From Eubacteriales bacterium (lineage in GTDB: Bacteria; Bacillota; Clostridia; Lachnospirales; Lachnospiraceae), in the NCBI GenBank assembly GCA_030539055.1, contig JAUNSV010000008.1:1-54477 (forward strand): 54,477 nucleotides of DNA, read 5' to 3'. A program made the translations under genes and the position numbers. The number at the start of each line of letters is the position of its first letter. The first letter of the stretch is position 1. Below the pieces are notes generated by a model. The model ran no database searches. It saw only the letters and a list, made by a program, of their open reading frames with translations, and had not been told where the DNA came from. Of this stretch, positions 1 through 8,396 are shown one piece after another.

Positions 1-323
1 AAAGATTTATCCAGTTTTTCGTTGACATTAGCTTGTATCTCCGTTAATTTCTTTTCATTACTTTCTCTTATCTCTTTTAAAGAAACAGATATTGAATTAG
101 ATAATATATTTGTTTGATCTTGATTCTCTTTTATTATTTCTATAAATTTTTGATTTAATACATCTTTAGTTTTAGATAAATTATCTAAACTATCATTCTT
201 CATATTGTAACGCAACTTTTCTATTTCATTTTTTAAATTTTGCTCAGAAAAAAATAATGATATAGCAATAATAATCATTGTTATACAAAGAACTATCATA
301 ATAATTAAAAATATATTGTTCAT
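1..323 (-). CDS. rmuC: RmuC-like DNA recombination protein, N-terminal part (runs off the window)
   Basis: An open frame of 107 codons starts with ATG at 323 and continues past base 1. It begins with a hydrophobic anchor of about 25 residues (NIFLIIMIVLCITMIIIAI) and then a Glu/Lys/Asn-rich coiled coil containing SLKEIRESNEKKLTEIQANV. That pattern of a short membrane anchor followed by repeated 'lkEiReS.e..L..i...v.ekLdk' is typical of RmuC, whose nuclease-like domain would lie outside the window. RmuC limits recombination at inverted repeats in E. coli. The start overlaps the stop of the upstream gene by 4 bases (ATGA), so translation is probably coupled. Only the N-terminus is seen, so the family call is an inference. 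Confidence 0.72.
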   Translation of the reverse strand, partial: MNNIFLIIMIVLCITMIIIAISLFFSEQNLKNEIEKLRYNMKNDSLDNLSKTKDVLNQKFIEIIKENQDQTNILSNSISVSLKEIRESNEKKLTEIQANVNEKLDKS

Positions 324-622
324 TTATCTCCCAACTTTCCTTTATTAAAAAAATGTCTTTTAATAAAAAGAGTTATAAAAATACATAATGGAAAAAAAGG
401 TGTAAATGGTCCTGCCCAAAATGTAAGCATTGATGTAGCTACAACTAAAGCCCAAGTTTTTTTTGTATAATAATATAATAAATACCCACCCCAAATAGGC
501 ATATACATTATTATCATTACAATAATCAATAAAATAACAGTCTTTATATCCTTACATTCATTCCATATTTCTTTTAAAAATTTCTTTATTTTTGTTATTA
601 TTTCTTCTTTATTTAATTTCAT
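320..622 (-). CDS. Small membrane protein of unknown function
   Basis: This 100-residue protein is not one I recognise. A Lys-rich cytoplasmic N-terminus of about 25 residues is followed by a hydrophobic segment (VILLIIVMIIMYMPIWGGYLLYYY, split here for reading), a second one (LVVATSMLTFWAGPF) and a third (FPLCIFITLFI), then a basic tail. That suggests two or three membrane spans. It is co-transcribed with the Mbeg1-like gene upstream, with a gap of 11 bases, and overlaps rmuC by 4 bases. An AGGTAG ribosome site lies just before the ATG. It could be a small phage-holin-like or transporter-like membrane protein, but nothing decides this. Confidence 0.7.
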   Translation of the reverse strand: MKLNKEEIITKIKKFLKEIWNECKDIKTVILLIIVMIIMYMPIWGGYLLYYYTKKTWALVVATSMLTFWAGPFTPFFPLCIFITLFIKRHFFNKGKLGDK

Positions 623-633
623 ATCTACCTATA

Positions 634-1749
634 TTATTTATTTTCTATTAATGCATTAAATGTTTTTTCAAAAAGTAATTTAAGTGTGTTTGCTACAAAT
701 TTTTTATCCTCTTTAGAGTCATTTTTAATTGTTTGCAATAGTTTAGTAAAAGTTTTTGGGTCTATTACCTCTCTTAAATTATCTATATTTGCGTCTTTCA
801 TCCATTTAAATATAGTATCCACAAATTCTTTTTTTTCATCATAAGATAATGAATTTAACCATTCTTTCATACCCTTATCGCAAAGTGGGTCATTCCAAGT
901 AATTTTATCCATATATAAAAAATTATTGTCTTTTAGTAAAAAATTATAAGGAACATGTTGCAATAATCCTATTCCCTTATTATCTACTACTTTAAATGTA
1001 CCACTGTGCCATAATAGTTCTGCAACAAAAGTACCTTTTGGCACTATAGTAACAATTTTTTCTTCTATTTCTTTATAATCATTTTCATCCAAAAATGCTT
1101 TTTCAAAACCTGGACCATCAAAATTATATATTGTTTTTATATACTTTTTATATTCACTTAATACTTTTGTGGCACTATATATTGCTAAATTTCCACCCTT
1201 ACTATGCCCAGATAAAGTACAAGAAAAATCTTTATTGTGTTTTCCCTCTAAATATTTAAGTACATTATTTAAATAATTTGCAGCATACTTTTGGCTTGCA
1301 CTTGTTCTATATCCTAAATCAAAAGTATCTCTCCATCCAATAACAGAATAATCTGTGCCCTCAAAAGCAATTTGATATTCATTTTTTTTTATTTGTATAA
1401 GTATTGATGCAAATTGCAAGTCTTTTTCTTTGTCATGTATGGATATAAAATTAGACACATTCAAAAATTTAAATCTTTCACTATTCATCATTAATTTATG
1501 AAATTCTCTGTCCTCTAGATAATAAGTTCTTTTTTTAAATTCTTCATTTGGAATTTTTAATAATTTGTCTATTCCTTGCATTAGAAATTTGTATTTATCT
1601 ATTTTATCACTAATAAAACCAGTAAAATCTGTATACATCATTGTAGCAAAAATAAGAGAATCGACTTCATTCAAATTTGCCTCTTCAAATGTTTTATTAT
1701 TATTTTTAATATAATCTAGTATATTATTTTTTTTGAATAAATTTAGCAT
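634..1749 (-). CDS. Mbeg1-like (DUF2974) alpha/beta-hydrolase
   Basis: The 371-residue protein matches the Mbeg1-like/DUF2974 family. It opens with NILDYIKNNNKTFEEANLNE followed by VDSLIF, a typical family start. It then has FEGTDYSVIGWRDTFDLGY (residues 129-147) and the lipase-type nucleophile elbow GHSKGGNLA at 181-189, with Ser183 as the predicted nucleophile. No signal peptide or membrane segment is visible, so it is probably cytoplasmic. It is predicted to be a lipase- or esterase-like hydrolase, but substrates of this family are not established. Its start overlaps the end of the acyltransferase gene by 26 bases, and AAAAGGG lies further upstream than usual, so translational coupling is likely. 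Confidence 0.85.
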   Translation of the reverse strand: MLNLFKKNNILDYIKNNNKTFEEANLNEVDSLIFATMMYTDFTGFISDKIDKYKFLMQGIDKLLKIPNEEFKKRTYYLEDREFHKLMMNSERFKFLNVSNFISIHDKEKDLQFASILIQIKKNEYQIAFEGTDYSVIGWRDTFDLGYRTSASQKYAANYLNNVLKYLEGKHNKDFSCTLSGHSKGGNLAIYSATKVLSEYKKYIKTIYNFDGPGFEKAFLDENDYKEIEEKIVTIVPKGTFVAELLWHSGTFKVVDNKGIGLLQHVPYNFLLKDNNFLYMDKITWNDPLCDKGMKEWLNSLSYDEKKEFVDTIFKWMKDANIDNLREVIDPKTFTKLLQTIKNDSKEDKKFVANTLKLLFEKTFNALIENK

Positions 1750-2905
1750 ATATACTTTTTATCCCTTTTAAAAAATAATCTTTAACTTCTTTTATAATTA
1801 TACAAAAAATAACAGTAGTAACTGAAACCAATATAGTAAAAAGAAAAGCAAAAGCAAAATCTTGAAAAGCATTAGCACATTTGCTTCTAAAATGTTCATC
1901 CACATATCTTATTAAAAATCTTTGTAAAATAATATAATGTGTTAAATATATATAATAGCTTATACTAGATAAATAAGAAAGTATATTTTTTAATTTTTGT
2001 TTGATTTTGTTAAAATCTATCAAATATATTAAAATACAAATAATTACAGTTCTTATAAATGTTATCCCACTATCCCAACTGTCAAAATAGTATACTCCAC
2101 CTTTTTCATATAAATCTTTTTGTAAAAAAAAGCTAATTATCATTAATACTATGTATACAATAGAAAGTAAACTTATTACTTTCTTTTTTTTAGTATTAAA
2201 TATATTGTCTTTTTTTTCTATAATATACACTTTAATAAAATTATTATAAAGTAGTGAGCCTACAAATGATAAAAATATAGCTTTTGGAATTACAAAGAAG
2301 ATATTTTTATAATCATCTCTTCCACTAATAAAGCGATAATCATTTTGAAATAAGAAAAATATTCCAATAATTAAAATAAAAATTTTTATCCACTTAGGAC
2401 ATTTATTGATAATGAATTTTGTTATTGGATAAAATAGAATAATCTCTCCATAAGAAAAAATATACCACAAATGATTTAATGTGTTTGGTAAAACTGCACT
2501 AGTATTGTATTTTAGGGAAGCCCATATTACATTAATATTTGCTAAGGGGTTTGCTTCTTTTATGCAATCTTTAAATGAGCTAATACCAAGTAACCAATCT
2601 GTTACAAAAAGACAAAAGAAAGTTAAAATAATATATGGCACAATAACACTTACAATTAATTTTTTTAAATGTTTAACATATGTACCATCTTCTCTATACA
2701 TGTAAAAACCACTTGTAATAAAAAATATTTGTACGCAAATTGCCGTGAAACTTTCCATAGCCAAATTGCTAAGGTTTACTTTTCCATTAGTATCTACTAC
2801 TATACCCTTGCAATGCAAAAAAATGACTAGGACACATCCAATTATTTTTAATATATCTAAATTAATATCTCTATTATAAATATTTTCCTTAATAATCTTT
2901 AACAT
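1724..2905 (-). CDS. Acyltransferase 3 family membrane protein
   Basis: This integral membrane protein of about 393 residues has roughly ten hydrophobic segments. It carries the acyltransferase-3 signature near the N-terminus: LDILKIIGCVLVIFLHC with the conserved His, followed by the FFITSGFYMYR segment. Such enzymes move acetyl or succinyl groups onto extracellular polysaccharide, peptidoglycan or lipid. I place the start at the ATG at 2905. A TTG at 2911 overlaps the DJ-1 stop codon by 4 bases (TTGA) and is a reasonable alternative. Neither start has a good ribosome site, so coupling to the upstream gene is likely. The substrate cannot be told from the sequence. Confidence 0.85.
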   Translation of the reverse strand: MLKIIKENIYNRDINLDILKIIGCVLVIFLHCKGIVVDTNGKVNLSNLAMESFTAICVQIFFITSGFYMYREDGTYVKHLKKLIVSVIVPYIILTFFCLFVTDWLLGISSFKDCIKEANPLANINVIWASLKYNTSAVLPNTLNHLWYIFSYGEIILFYPITKFIINKCPKWIKIFILIIGIFFLFQNDYRFISGRDDYKNIFFVIPKAIFLSFVGSLLYNNFIKVYIIEKKDNIFNTKKKKVISLLSIVYIVLMIISFFLQKDLYEKGGVYYFDSWDSGITFIRTVIICILIYLIDFNKIKQKLKNILSYLSSISYYIYLTHYIILQRFLIRYVDEHFRSKCANAFQDFAFAFLFTILVSVTTVIFCIIIKEVKDYFLKGIKSIYAKFIQKK

Positions 2906-2907
2906 AT

Positions 2908-3450
2908 TCAATGTGATAATAATTCTTCTTCTATCTTTTGTCTTGTTTCTATATTAGCAAAGATTTCAACCATAGTTAGCCCCATCTCTTCGGCGTAAGA
3001 TACTGATGGAGCAGTAATTATATTTTTAGAAACTATGATTCCTCTTTCTACAAATTTACACTTAGTAAAATACTTTTCAAATCCAGGATAACAAGTTGCT
3101 TCATGCCCATTTAATATATTTAAACTTCCTAAAATTGATGGTGCAGCACATATAGCACATAAGTATTTGTTTTTTTCATAATATTTTTTTATTTGTGAAC
3201 AAAGTAAATTGCATTCCATCAAATTTTTTGTACCTGGCATACCACCTGGTAAAAAAATAGCTGCTCCCTTATCAAAATCTATTTCATTTATTAAATAATC
3301 AGCTTTGATTTTTATATTGTGAGAGCCTTGAACTAAATATTCATTATTAATTGATACTAAAGATATATCTATTTTTGCTCTTCTAAGTATATCTACAATA
3401 AATAAAGCTTCCACTTCTTCAAAACCAGTTGCCAAAAATGTATAAATCAA
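2908..3450 (-). CDS. DJ-1/PfpI family protein (YajL/ThiJ-like)
   Basis: The 180-residue protein matches the compact DJ-1 family. It has TGFEEVEALFIVDILRRAKI at the N-terminus, the LPGGMPGT loop (67-74) and the nucleophile region CAICAAPSILG with Cys101 as the predicted reactive cysteine. Family members act as protein or metabolite repair enzymes or redox-responsive chaperones. Translation appears to start at TTG (3450-3448), because a strong site, CAAAGGAG at 3465-3458, lies 7 bases upstream and no ATG fits. It is the first gene of the minus-strand operon and is divergent from pcrA. A possible -10 (TATAAT) is at 3479-3474. Confidence 0.88.
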   Translation of the reverse strand: MIYTFLATGFEEVEALFIVDILRRAKIDISLVSINNEYLVQGSHNIKIKADYLINEIDFDKGAAIFLPGGMPGTKNLMECNLLCSQIKKYYEKNKYLCAICAAPSILGSLNILNGHEATCYPGFEKYFTKCKFVERGIIVSKNIITAPSVSYAEEMGLTMVEIFANIETRQKIEEELLSH

Positions 3451-3525
3451 ATTGTTTCTCCTTTGTATTATTTATTATATAATAACATATTTTATATAAA
3501 AAATGTAGAGCATTTTTATTGTATA

Positions 3526-3536
3526 TATGATATAAT
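3526..3536 (+). promoter_or_regulatory. Extended -10 promoter of pcrA
   Basis: The sequence TATGATATAAT holds a perfect extended -10 element (TG at 3528-3529, TATAAT at 3531-3536). No good -35 is seen. The predicted transcript start, about 7 bases downstream, lies only 2-4 bases before the pcrA ATG at 3546. Confidence 0.65.
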
Positions 3537-3545
3537 ATTTTCATT

Positions 3546-5771
3546 ATGGATTATTCAATTTTAAATGATAAACAAAAAGAAGCTCTTCAAATTGAAGAGG
3601 GTCCCCTACTTATTTTAGCAGGTGCTGGATCTGGAAAAACAAGAGTAATTGTATATAAAATTGCATATTTTTTGGAAAAAGGTATATCTCCTTTTAATAT
3701 CTTAGCTATCACTTTTACAAATAAAGCTGCTCGAGAAATGCAAGATAGAATAAATAATCTACTAGGTAGCTCTTCTTTTGGTATGTGGGTATGCACTTTT
3801 CATAGAATGTGCTCTATCATTTTAAGACTCCATATAAATAATATAGGATACAAGAATTCTTTTTCTATATATGACACAGATGATTCAAAAGCATTAATAA
3901 AATCAATAATAAAAGAATTGCATCTTGATGCAAAATTGTATAGTGATTCCCGTATTTTACGCATAATATCTACATATAAAAATCTTCGTTTAGGTCCAGA
4001 GGATTTAAAAAAAAATGCACGCAATCAATTCCAAGTAAATTACTCAATAATATTTGAAATTTATGAAAAAAAATTAAAAGAGCTAAATGCTCTTGATTTT
4101 GATGATTTGCTTATTAAAACTGTAGAACTATTTGAAACTTTCCCCGATATTTTAGAACAATACAATGATAGATTTAAATATATATTTGTAGATGAATATC
4201 AAGATACAAATCTTATTCAATTTACATTAATAAACCTTTTATCAAAAAAAGCTACCCAACTACTAGCAGTTGGTGATGATGATCAAAGTATATATAAATT
4301 TAGAGGCTCTGATATAAGAAATATTTTGTCATTTAAAGAAAACTATCCAAAAGCTAAACTAATTAAATTAGAACAAAATTATCGTTCTACAAAAAACATT
4401 TTAGCAGTAGCTAATGAAGTCATCTCTCATAACAAAGGAAGAACACCAAAAACTCTTTGGACAGATAATGATAAAGGTGATAAAGTCCGATACAAATTAT
4501 ATTCAAGTGATATAACAGAGAGTCAAGATATAATTAATTCTATTAAAAGAATAGGAAACATTCAAAATACAGCAATTCTTTATAGAACAAATGCTCAATC
4601 ACGAAAGTTAGAAGAAAATTGTGTAAAATCGAACATACCTTATCGTTTAATTGGTGGCATTAATTTTTATCAAAGAAAAGAGATTAAAGATGTTCTTGCA
4701 TATCTAAGGTTAATTAATAATCCAAATGATGAAGTATCTTTAAATAGAATAATAAATGTGCCTAAAAGAGGTATAGGTAGTGCTTCATTAGATAAAATAT
4801 TTACATATCATATAGAAAATAATATTACTTTGTATGAAGCATTAAAATATTCAAGTGACATAGATATTGCAAAAAAAACATCAATTGCAATAGGCAAGTT
4901 TGTAGAATTTATAGAAGAATTAAAAAAAGAAACTACAATTAAAGATTTAATACAAAAAATAATAGTACTATCTGGATATGAAACAGAAATACTTCATGAA
5001 TATGGTAGTATTGAGGGCAAAGAGAGAATAGAAAATATTAATGAATTGATAAACAAAGCAGTCGATTATACAGACAGTCATGATAATCCAAATTTAAATG
5101 AATTTTTAGCTGATGTATCTTTAGTAGCTGATATAGATTCTTATGATGAAAATGAAAATAAACTTACTCTTATGACTTTACATTCTTCAAAAGGTCTTGA
5201 ATTTGAAAATATTTATTTAATTGGTATGAATGAAGGATGCTTTCCCTCTTCTTATGCTATAACTTCTGATGATGGTAATGATGTTGAAGAAGAGAGAAGA
5301 CTTTGCTATGTAGGTTTTACAAGAGCAATGAAAAATTTATATATTTCTAGCACAAAACAAACAATGATAAATGGTACATTGCGTCCATGCACTAAAAGCA
5401 GATTCATAGATGAAATTAATTTAGAATTATTAAATTGTTCAATAGATAACTCTATTGGTTATTCACTACACAATTCCACTTTCCCATTTGATAATAATGT
5501 AAAACCACAAAATTACATAAAAGATTATAAAAAAACAAGTAAAGAGGAAATAAAAAAATATTCTTCCAATACTTACTCTAAAATAAGTGAATTACAAAAA
5601 GAAGAAAAGCTTTCTTTTGATGTTCAGGATGAAGTCTCTCATATAAAATTTGGTATTGGTAAAGTGCTCCAAATAGAAGATATCGGTCGTGATTATGAAA
5701 TTACTGTTGATTTCAAAGATTATGGCATAAAAAAATTATTATCTAAATTCGCAAAATTAAGAAAAGAATAA
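3546..5771 (+). CDS. pcrA: ATP-dependent DNA helicase PcrA/UvrD
   Basis: This 741-residue superfamily 1A helicase unwinds DNA 3' to 5' in repair and replication restart. All motifs are visible: Walker A AGAGSGKT (25-32), TFTNKAAREM (motif Ia), VDEYQDTN (motif II), GDDDQSIYKFRGSD (III), YRST (IV), TLHSSKGLEFENIYLIG (V) and EEERRLCYVGFTRA (VI). The C-terminus ends in the Tudor-like KFGIGKVL and IKKLL segment found in PcrA. The start is fixed by the conserved N-terminus (LNDKQKEALQ). There is no ribosome binding site, and the promoter sits directly before the ATG, so the message may be leaderless. Its 3' end overlaps the convergent DUF6382 gene by 15 bases. Confidence 0.96.
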   Translation: MDYSILNDKQKEALQIEEGPLLILAGAGSGKTRVIVYKIAYFLEKGISPFNILAITFTNKAAREMQDRINNLLGSSSFGMWVCTFHRMCSIILRLHINNIGYKNSFSIYDTDDSKALIKSIIKELHLDAKLYSDSRILRIISTYKNLRLGPEDLKKNARNQFQVNYSIIFEIYEKKLKELNALDFDDLLIKTVELFETFPDILEQYNDRFKYIFVDEYQDTNLIQFTLINLLSKKATQLLAVGDDDQSIYKFRGSDIRNILSFKENYPKAKLIKLEQNYRSTKNILAVANEVISHNKGRTPKTLWTDNDKGDKVRYKLYSSDITESQDIINSIKRIGNIQNTAILYRTNAQSRKLEENCVKSNIPYRLIGGINFYQRKEIKDVLAYLRLINNPNDEVSLNRIINVPKRGIGSASLDKIFTYHIENNITLYEALKYSSDIDIAKKTSIAIGKFVEFIEELKKETTIKDLIQKIIVLSGYETEILHEYGSIEGKERIENINELINKAVDYTDSHDNPNLNEFLADVSLVADIDSYDENENKLTLMTLHSSKGLEFENIYLIGMNEGCFPSSYAITSDDGNDVEEERRLCYVGFTRAMKNLYISSTKQTMINGTLRPCTKSRFIDEINLELLNCSIDNSIGYSLHNSTFPFDNNVKPQNYIKDYKKTSKEEIKKYSSNTYSKISELQKEEKLSFDVQDEVSHIKFGIGKVLQIEDIGRDYEITVDFKDYGIKKLLSKFAKLRKE

Positions 5772-6755
5772 TACAAATACACATATAGGAATTGTTATTC
5801 CTACAAGTGCAAATAAAAGAGGCTTTATAAAGCTTTTTTTATTTTTTCTTTTTGCTTCTTCCTTTTCTTTTATTTGATTCTCTTCATCATTTGTTTCATC
5901 TTCTGTATCAAAAAAATCTTTTAAATTATTATTTTTTTCTATAGAAAAATTTGTTATTATATTATTTTCACTTTCTATACTTTCATTTTTAATATTCTCA
6001 TATTTTATGTTTTCATTTTTATCATTATTTATAGAATAAGAATTAAAAGAACGAGTATTATTAAAAATATCATTATAATTAGTGTCAAAACTGTATTCAT
6101 TTATATGACTTTTTTCATTAATAGCTAATTTATTATAATATTCTTCTTTATCATTTTTATCAAAATCATACAAATAATTATTCTTTTTCTTATATTTATT
6201 CACAACAGAAAGCAAATCATCTATGTTATAATTATCCATTTGCGAAATTTGAAATAAAGAATATGAAATTTTTAGTGCATCTTCATCTTCATTATCCACA
6301 CTTCGTAAAATTTTAATCAATAATTTACTTATTTCAAAAGATAAATTACTATTGTAATTTGGTAGAACTACAAAATTAATACTATCAAATAATTTTTCTC
6401 TATCTAATAATATAAGTCTTGTATCTAATACTAGTGAGGATTCATTAATAATATACTCATTCAAATTTATGAAAACATTATTTATTTCTTCAATTAAACT
6501 TATAATATCTTTAAATGTTAGTTTTCTTTTTTTTATTATTTCATCTAAAGGTATATAGTTATTTATTGATATTTTTATATTTTCTTTATTCTCATAGTAA
6601 ATGTATTCTAATGGTAATACTTTTTCTATTTTTTCATTTTCAAGTACTTTTGCTTCATATGTGTTTTTATCTACTACAAAATCTTCTATAAAAATTGAAT
6701 AATTTTTGATATTTTTTTCAAAAGTTATATTTAATTCTTTATTCTTCATTTTCAT
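5757..6755 (-). CDS. DUF6382-type tad-locus protein with C-terminal membrane anchor
   Basis: This last gene of the tad locus encodes about 332 residues. The first 190 or so resemble the DUF6382 domain that in related Firmicutes precedes an FHA domain in tad loci. Here no FHA domain follows. Instead there is a low-complexity, Asn/Asp/Glu-rich linker, a basic stretch (KRKNKKSF) and one C-terminal membrane span (PLLFALVGITIPICVFVLFF). I chose the ATG at 6755 because AGGAG (6770-6766) lies about 10 bases before it. An earlier ATG at 6782 would overlap the previous gene by 44 bases and has no ribosome site. Its function is unknown; a cytoplasmic regulatory or scaffold role at the pilus machine is an inference. 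Confidence 0.7.
   Translation of the reverse strand: MKMKNKELNITFEKNIKNYSIFIEDFVVDKNTYEAKVLENEKIEKVLPLEYIYYENKENIKISINNYIPLDEIIKKRKLTFKDIISLIEEINNVFINLNEYIINESSLVLDTRLILLDREKLFDSINFVVLPNYNSNLSFEISKLLIKILRSVDNEDEDALKISYSLFQISQMDNYNIDDLLSVVNKYKKKNNYLYDFDKNDKEEYYNKLAINEKSHINEYSFDTNYNDIFNNTRSFNSYSINNDKNENIKYENIKNESIESENNIITNFSIEKNNNLKDFFDTEDETNDEENQIKEKEEAKRKNKKSFIKPLLFALVGITIPICVFVLFFS
5820..5847 (+). terminator. Possible intrinsic terminator of pcrA
   Basis: About 50 bases after the pcrA stop, AGGCTTT and AAAGCTT can pair (one G-U) to give a 6-7 bp stem, followed by seven T's and a further T-rich stretch. A second 7-bp hairpin without a T-run (TAGGAAT/ATTCCTA, about 5786-5803) lies between the stop and it. 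The site lies inside the convergent DUF6382 gene. Confidence 0.4.
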
Positions 6756-6981
6756 TCGTACTCTTCTCCTCTTTTTCATCACTATCTAAAATGGTTAATG
6801 CTCTTAGTGCTTCATCTGGATAAAACTTTTTATTTCCTTTAGTATATGCTATATGCTCTATATCAATTTGACTTTTAATAAAAGTGTTTGTCTTACGAGC
6901 AAATCCAAACGAAAAAGTGATCATATACATAATACTAAAAATAATTATCGACATTACTATACTTGCTTCAACTGTATTCAT
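6739..6981 (-). CDS. Short TadE-like pseudopilin
   Basis: This 80-residue protein starts with NTVEASIVMSIIIFSIMYMI, a class III prepilin-type N-terminus: a short leader, a conserved Glu a few residues into a hydrophobic helix, then a hydrophilic domain of about 50 residues ending in an acidic tail. That is the pattern of TadE/TadF-type minor pseudopilins that prime or cap Flp pili. The start has a good ribosome site (AGGAGA, spacing about 7). It sits between a prepilin peptidase gene and the DUF6382 gene, 9 bases from the former, and overlaps the ORF of the latter. Confidence 0.75.
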   Translation of the reverse strand: MNTVEASIVMSIIIFSIMYMITFSFGFARKTNTFIKSQIDIEHIAYTKGNKKFYPDEALRALTILDSDEKEEKSTNENEE

Positions 6982-6990
6982 ATTCTTCTC

Positions 6991-7455
6991 CTATATCCAA
7001 TTTTTAAATAATACTTGTAAAACAAAAGGTAAAACACAAGGAAAGAATGGTATAAAAATATTATTTACTCCTACTTTTTTATTCTTTTTAAAAATAAAAA
7101 CAAATAAAGAGATTATACATGAGAAAAATAACCCACATATAAATATATACAAATTTTCGTACCAATAAAAATTAAAAGCATTTATGATAAAAAAGATTGC
7201 ATCTGCTTTTCCTATTCCCTCTCTTGTTATAATTGATAATCCAACTACTATTATGCCAACTATCATCGATAATAATAATGCGTAAAAATCAAATAACATA
7301 TTTTCTTTATTAATTCTTATATAAAAATTTATTATTGATATAAATAAATATATCAAAAGTTCTCTTAAACCTACTTTCTTCTCTAATAAATCTTTTATTG
7401 ACATATAAATCATTATGATAATTAGTATTATACAAATTGTATTTTTGTAATTCAT
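6991..7455 (-). CDS. Second prepilin peptidase-like protein (A24 family, variant GxGxxD motif)
   Basis: This 154-residue polytopic protein has the two aspartates expected of an A24 aspartic peptidase: Asp22 in SIKDLLEKKVG, and Asp85 in GIGKADAIF (80-88), where the usual GxGD reads GIGKAD. Five to six hydrophobic segments are visible. It would cleave and possibly methylate Flp or TadE-type prepilins at the membrane. It overlaps the TadE-like gene upstream by 4 bases (ATGA) and has GAGGG just before the ATG. The locus encodes another, more canonical peptidase at its 5' end, so this one may serve a different prepilin subset. Confidence 0.75.
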   Translation of the reverse strand: MNYKNTICIILIIIMIYMSIKDLLEKKVGLRELLIYLFISIINFYIRINKENMLFDFYALLLSMIVGIIVVGLSIITREGIGKADAIFFIINAFNFYWYENLYIFICGLFFSCIISLFVFIFKKNKKVGVNNIFIPFFPCVLPFVLQVLFKNWI

Positions 7456-8351
7456 TTTCCCTCTCTTTTCTCACAAGCAGAACAAAGACCCAAATCTTCA
7501 ACTTCTGCTTTATATACTTCTTTTATATAAGCAAGCACTCTAGAGCAATTATTTAAAAAATGATATCTTATACCATATTTTGTGTAATATAGTACATAAT
7601 TTGAAATATCTTCCTTTTCTTCTATACCCATTTTTTGTTTACAAAGTGTACACTCTGAATATGTACTCCCTGTTTCATTCCTTATATCTTTTATTTCATT
7701 ACTGTTAGTTGATTTTAATTCTTTTGTTAAATAATAACACTCTTTTGATGTATGATATTTTGATGCATAATTGGAAATAAATACAATTTCACTACTTGTT
7801 GATATTTTATCTTTTGATTTCCATCTTGCACCATCTGCTCCAACAAAAGCTCTTCTTTCACTTATCAATTCTTGGCTTTGATTAACATTTAAAAAAGATG
7901 AAAATGGCAATTTATAAAGTATTCCCATATCATATTTTATAATATTTGTTTCATCATCATATACTTTAGTATTATATGGCAAAGCAACTATTATAGTATC
8001 TTTAAGACTTTCTGATAATGCTATATCAAAATTTGTAAAATTAATAATATTATCTAGTGTATCATTATTTATAATACCAATTCTTTCTTTTACACTTGGA
8101 TTTTTTGATATAGTTTGTTCCAATGCTTTTGCATAGCTTATAGTCTTAGATAAAAAATTCATATCTCTTAATATTTGAATATTGCTTTTTATTATTATAA
8201 AAGGGCCAAACAAAATACATACAGATATAACAAATATAGACATTGCTATGGATGCTTCTATAGATAAAGACGCTTTTAACTTCTTCTCTTTATTAAATAT
8301 ATATAGAAAAGGGATATATGAATTTATTTTTTTGATTAATTTATTTATCAT
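7452..8351 (-). CDS. TadE-like pseudopilin with duplicated YHx4C...CxxC modules
   Basis: This 299-residue protein has a basic N-terminus of about 30 residues, then SLSIEASIAMSIFVISVCIL, a prepilin-like hydrophobic helix with Glu32. A long extracytoplasmic region follows. The C-terminal third holds two copies of one module: YH-x4-C...C-x2-C with His200, Cys205, Cys234, Cys237, and again His264, Cys269, Cys290, Cys293. Such HC...CC sets could bind a metal or form disulfides. Similar modules follow TadE-type helices in other Firmicute tad loci as far as I recall. No strong ribosome site is seen at the ATG. The product is probably a minor or tip pilin, or an assembly pseudopilin. Confidence 0.72.
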   Translation of the reverse strand: MINKLIKKINSYIPFLYIFNKEKKLKASLSIEASIAMSIFVISVCILFGPFIIIKSNIQILRDMNFLSKTISYAKALEQTISKNPSVKERIGIINNDTLDNIINFTNFDIALSESLKDTIIVALPYNTKVYDDETNIIKYDMGILYKLPFSSFLNVNQSQELISERRAFVGADGARWKSKDKISTSSEIVFISNYASKYHTSKECYYLTKELKSTNSNEIKDIRNETGSTYSECTLCKQKMGIEEKEDISNYVLYYTKYGIRYHFLNNCSRVLAYIKEVYKAEVEDLGLCSACEKREGK

Positions 8352-8396
8352 ATTCTTGATATTTTTTTATTTTTTTATAATTTCATTATCCCTTTA

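Noticed and set aside
2481-2705. Plus-strand open frame inside the acyltransferase gene
   Set aside because: It is a shadow of a membrane protein gene on the other strand, with no start signals or domain.
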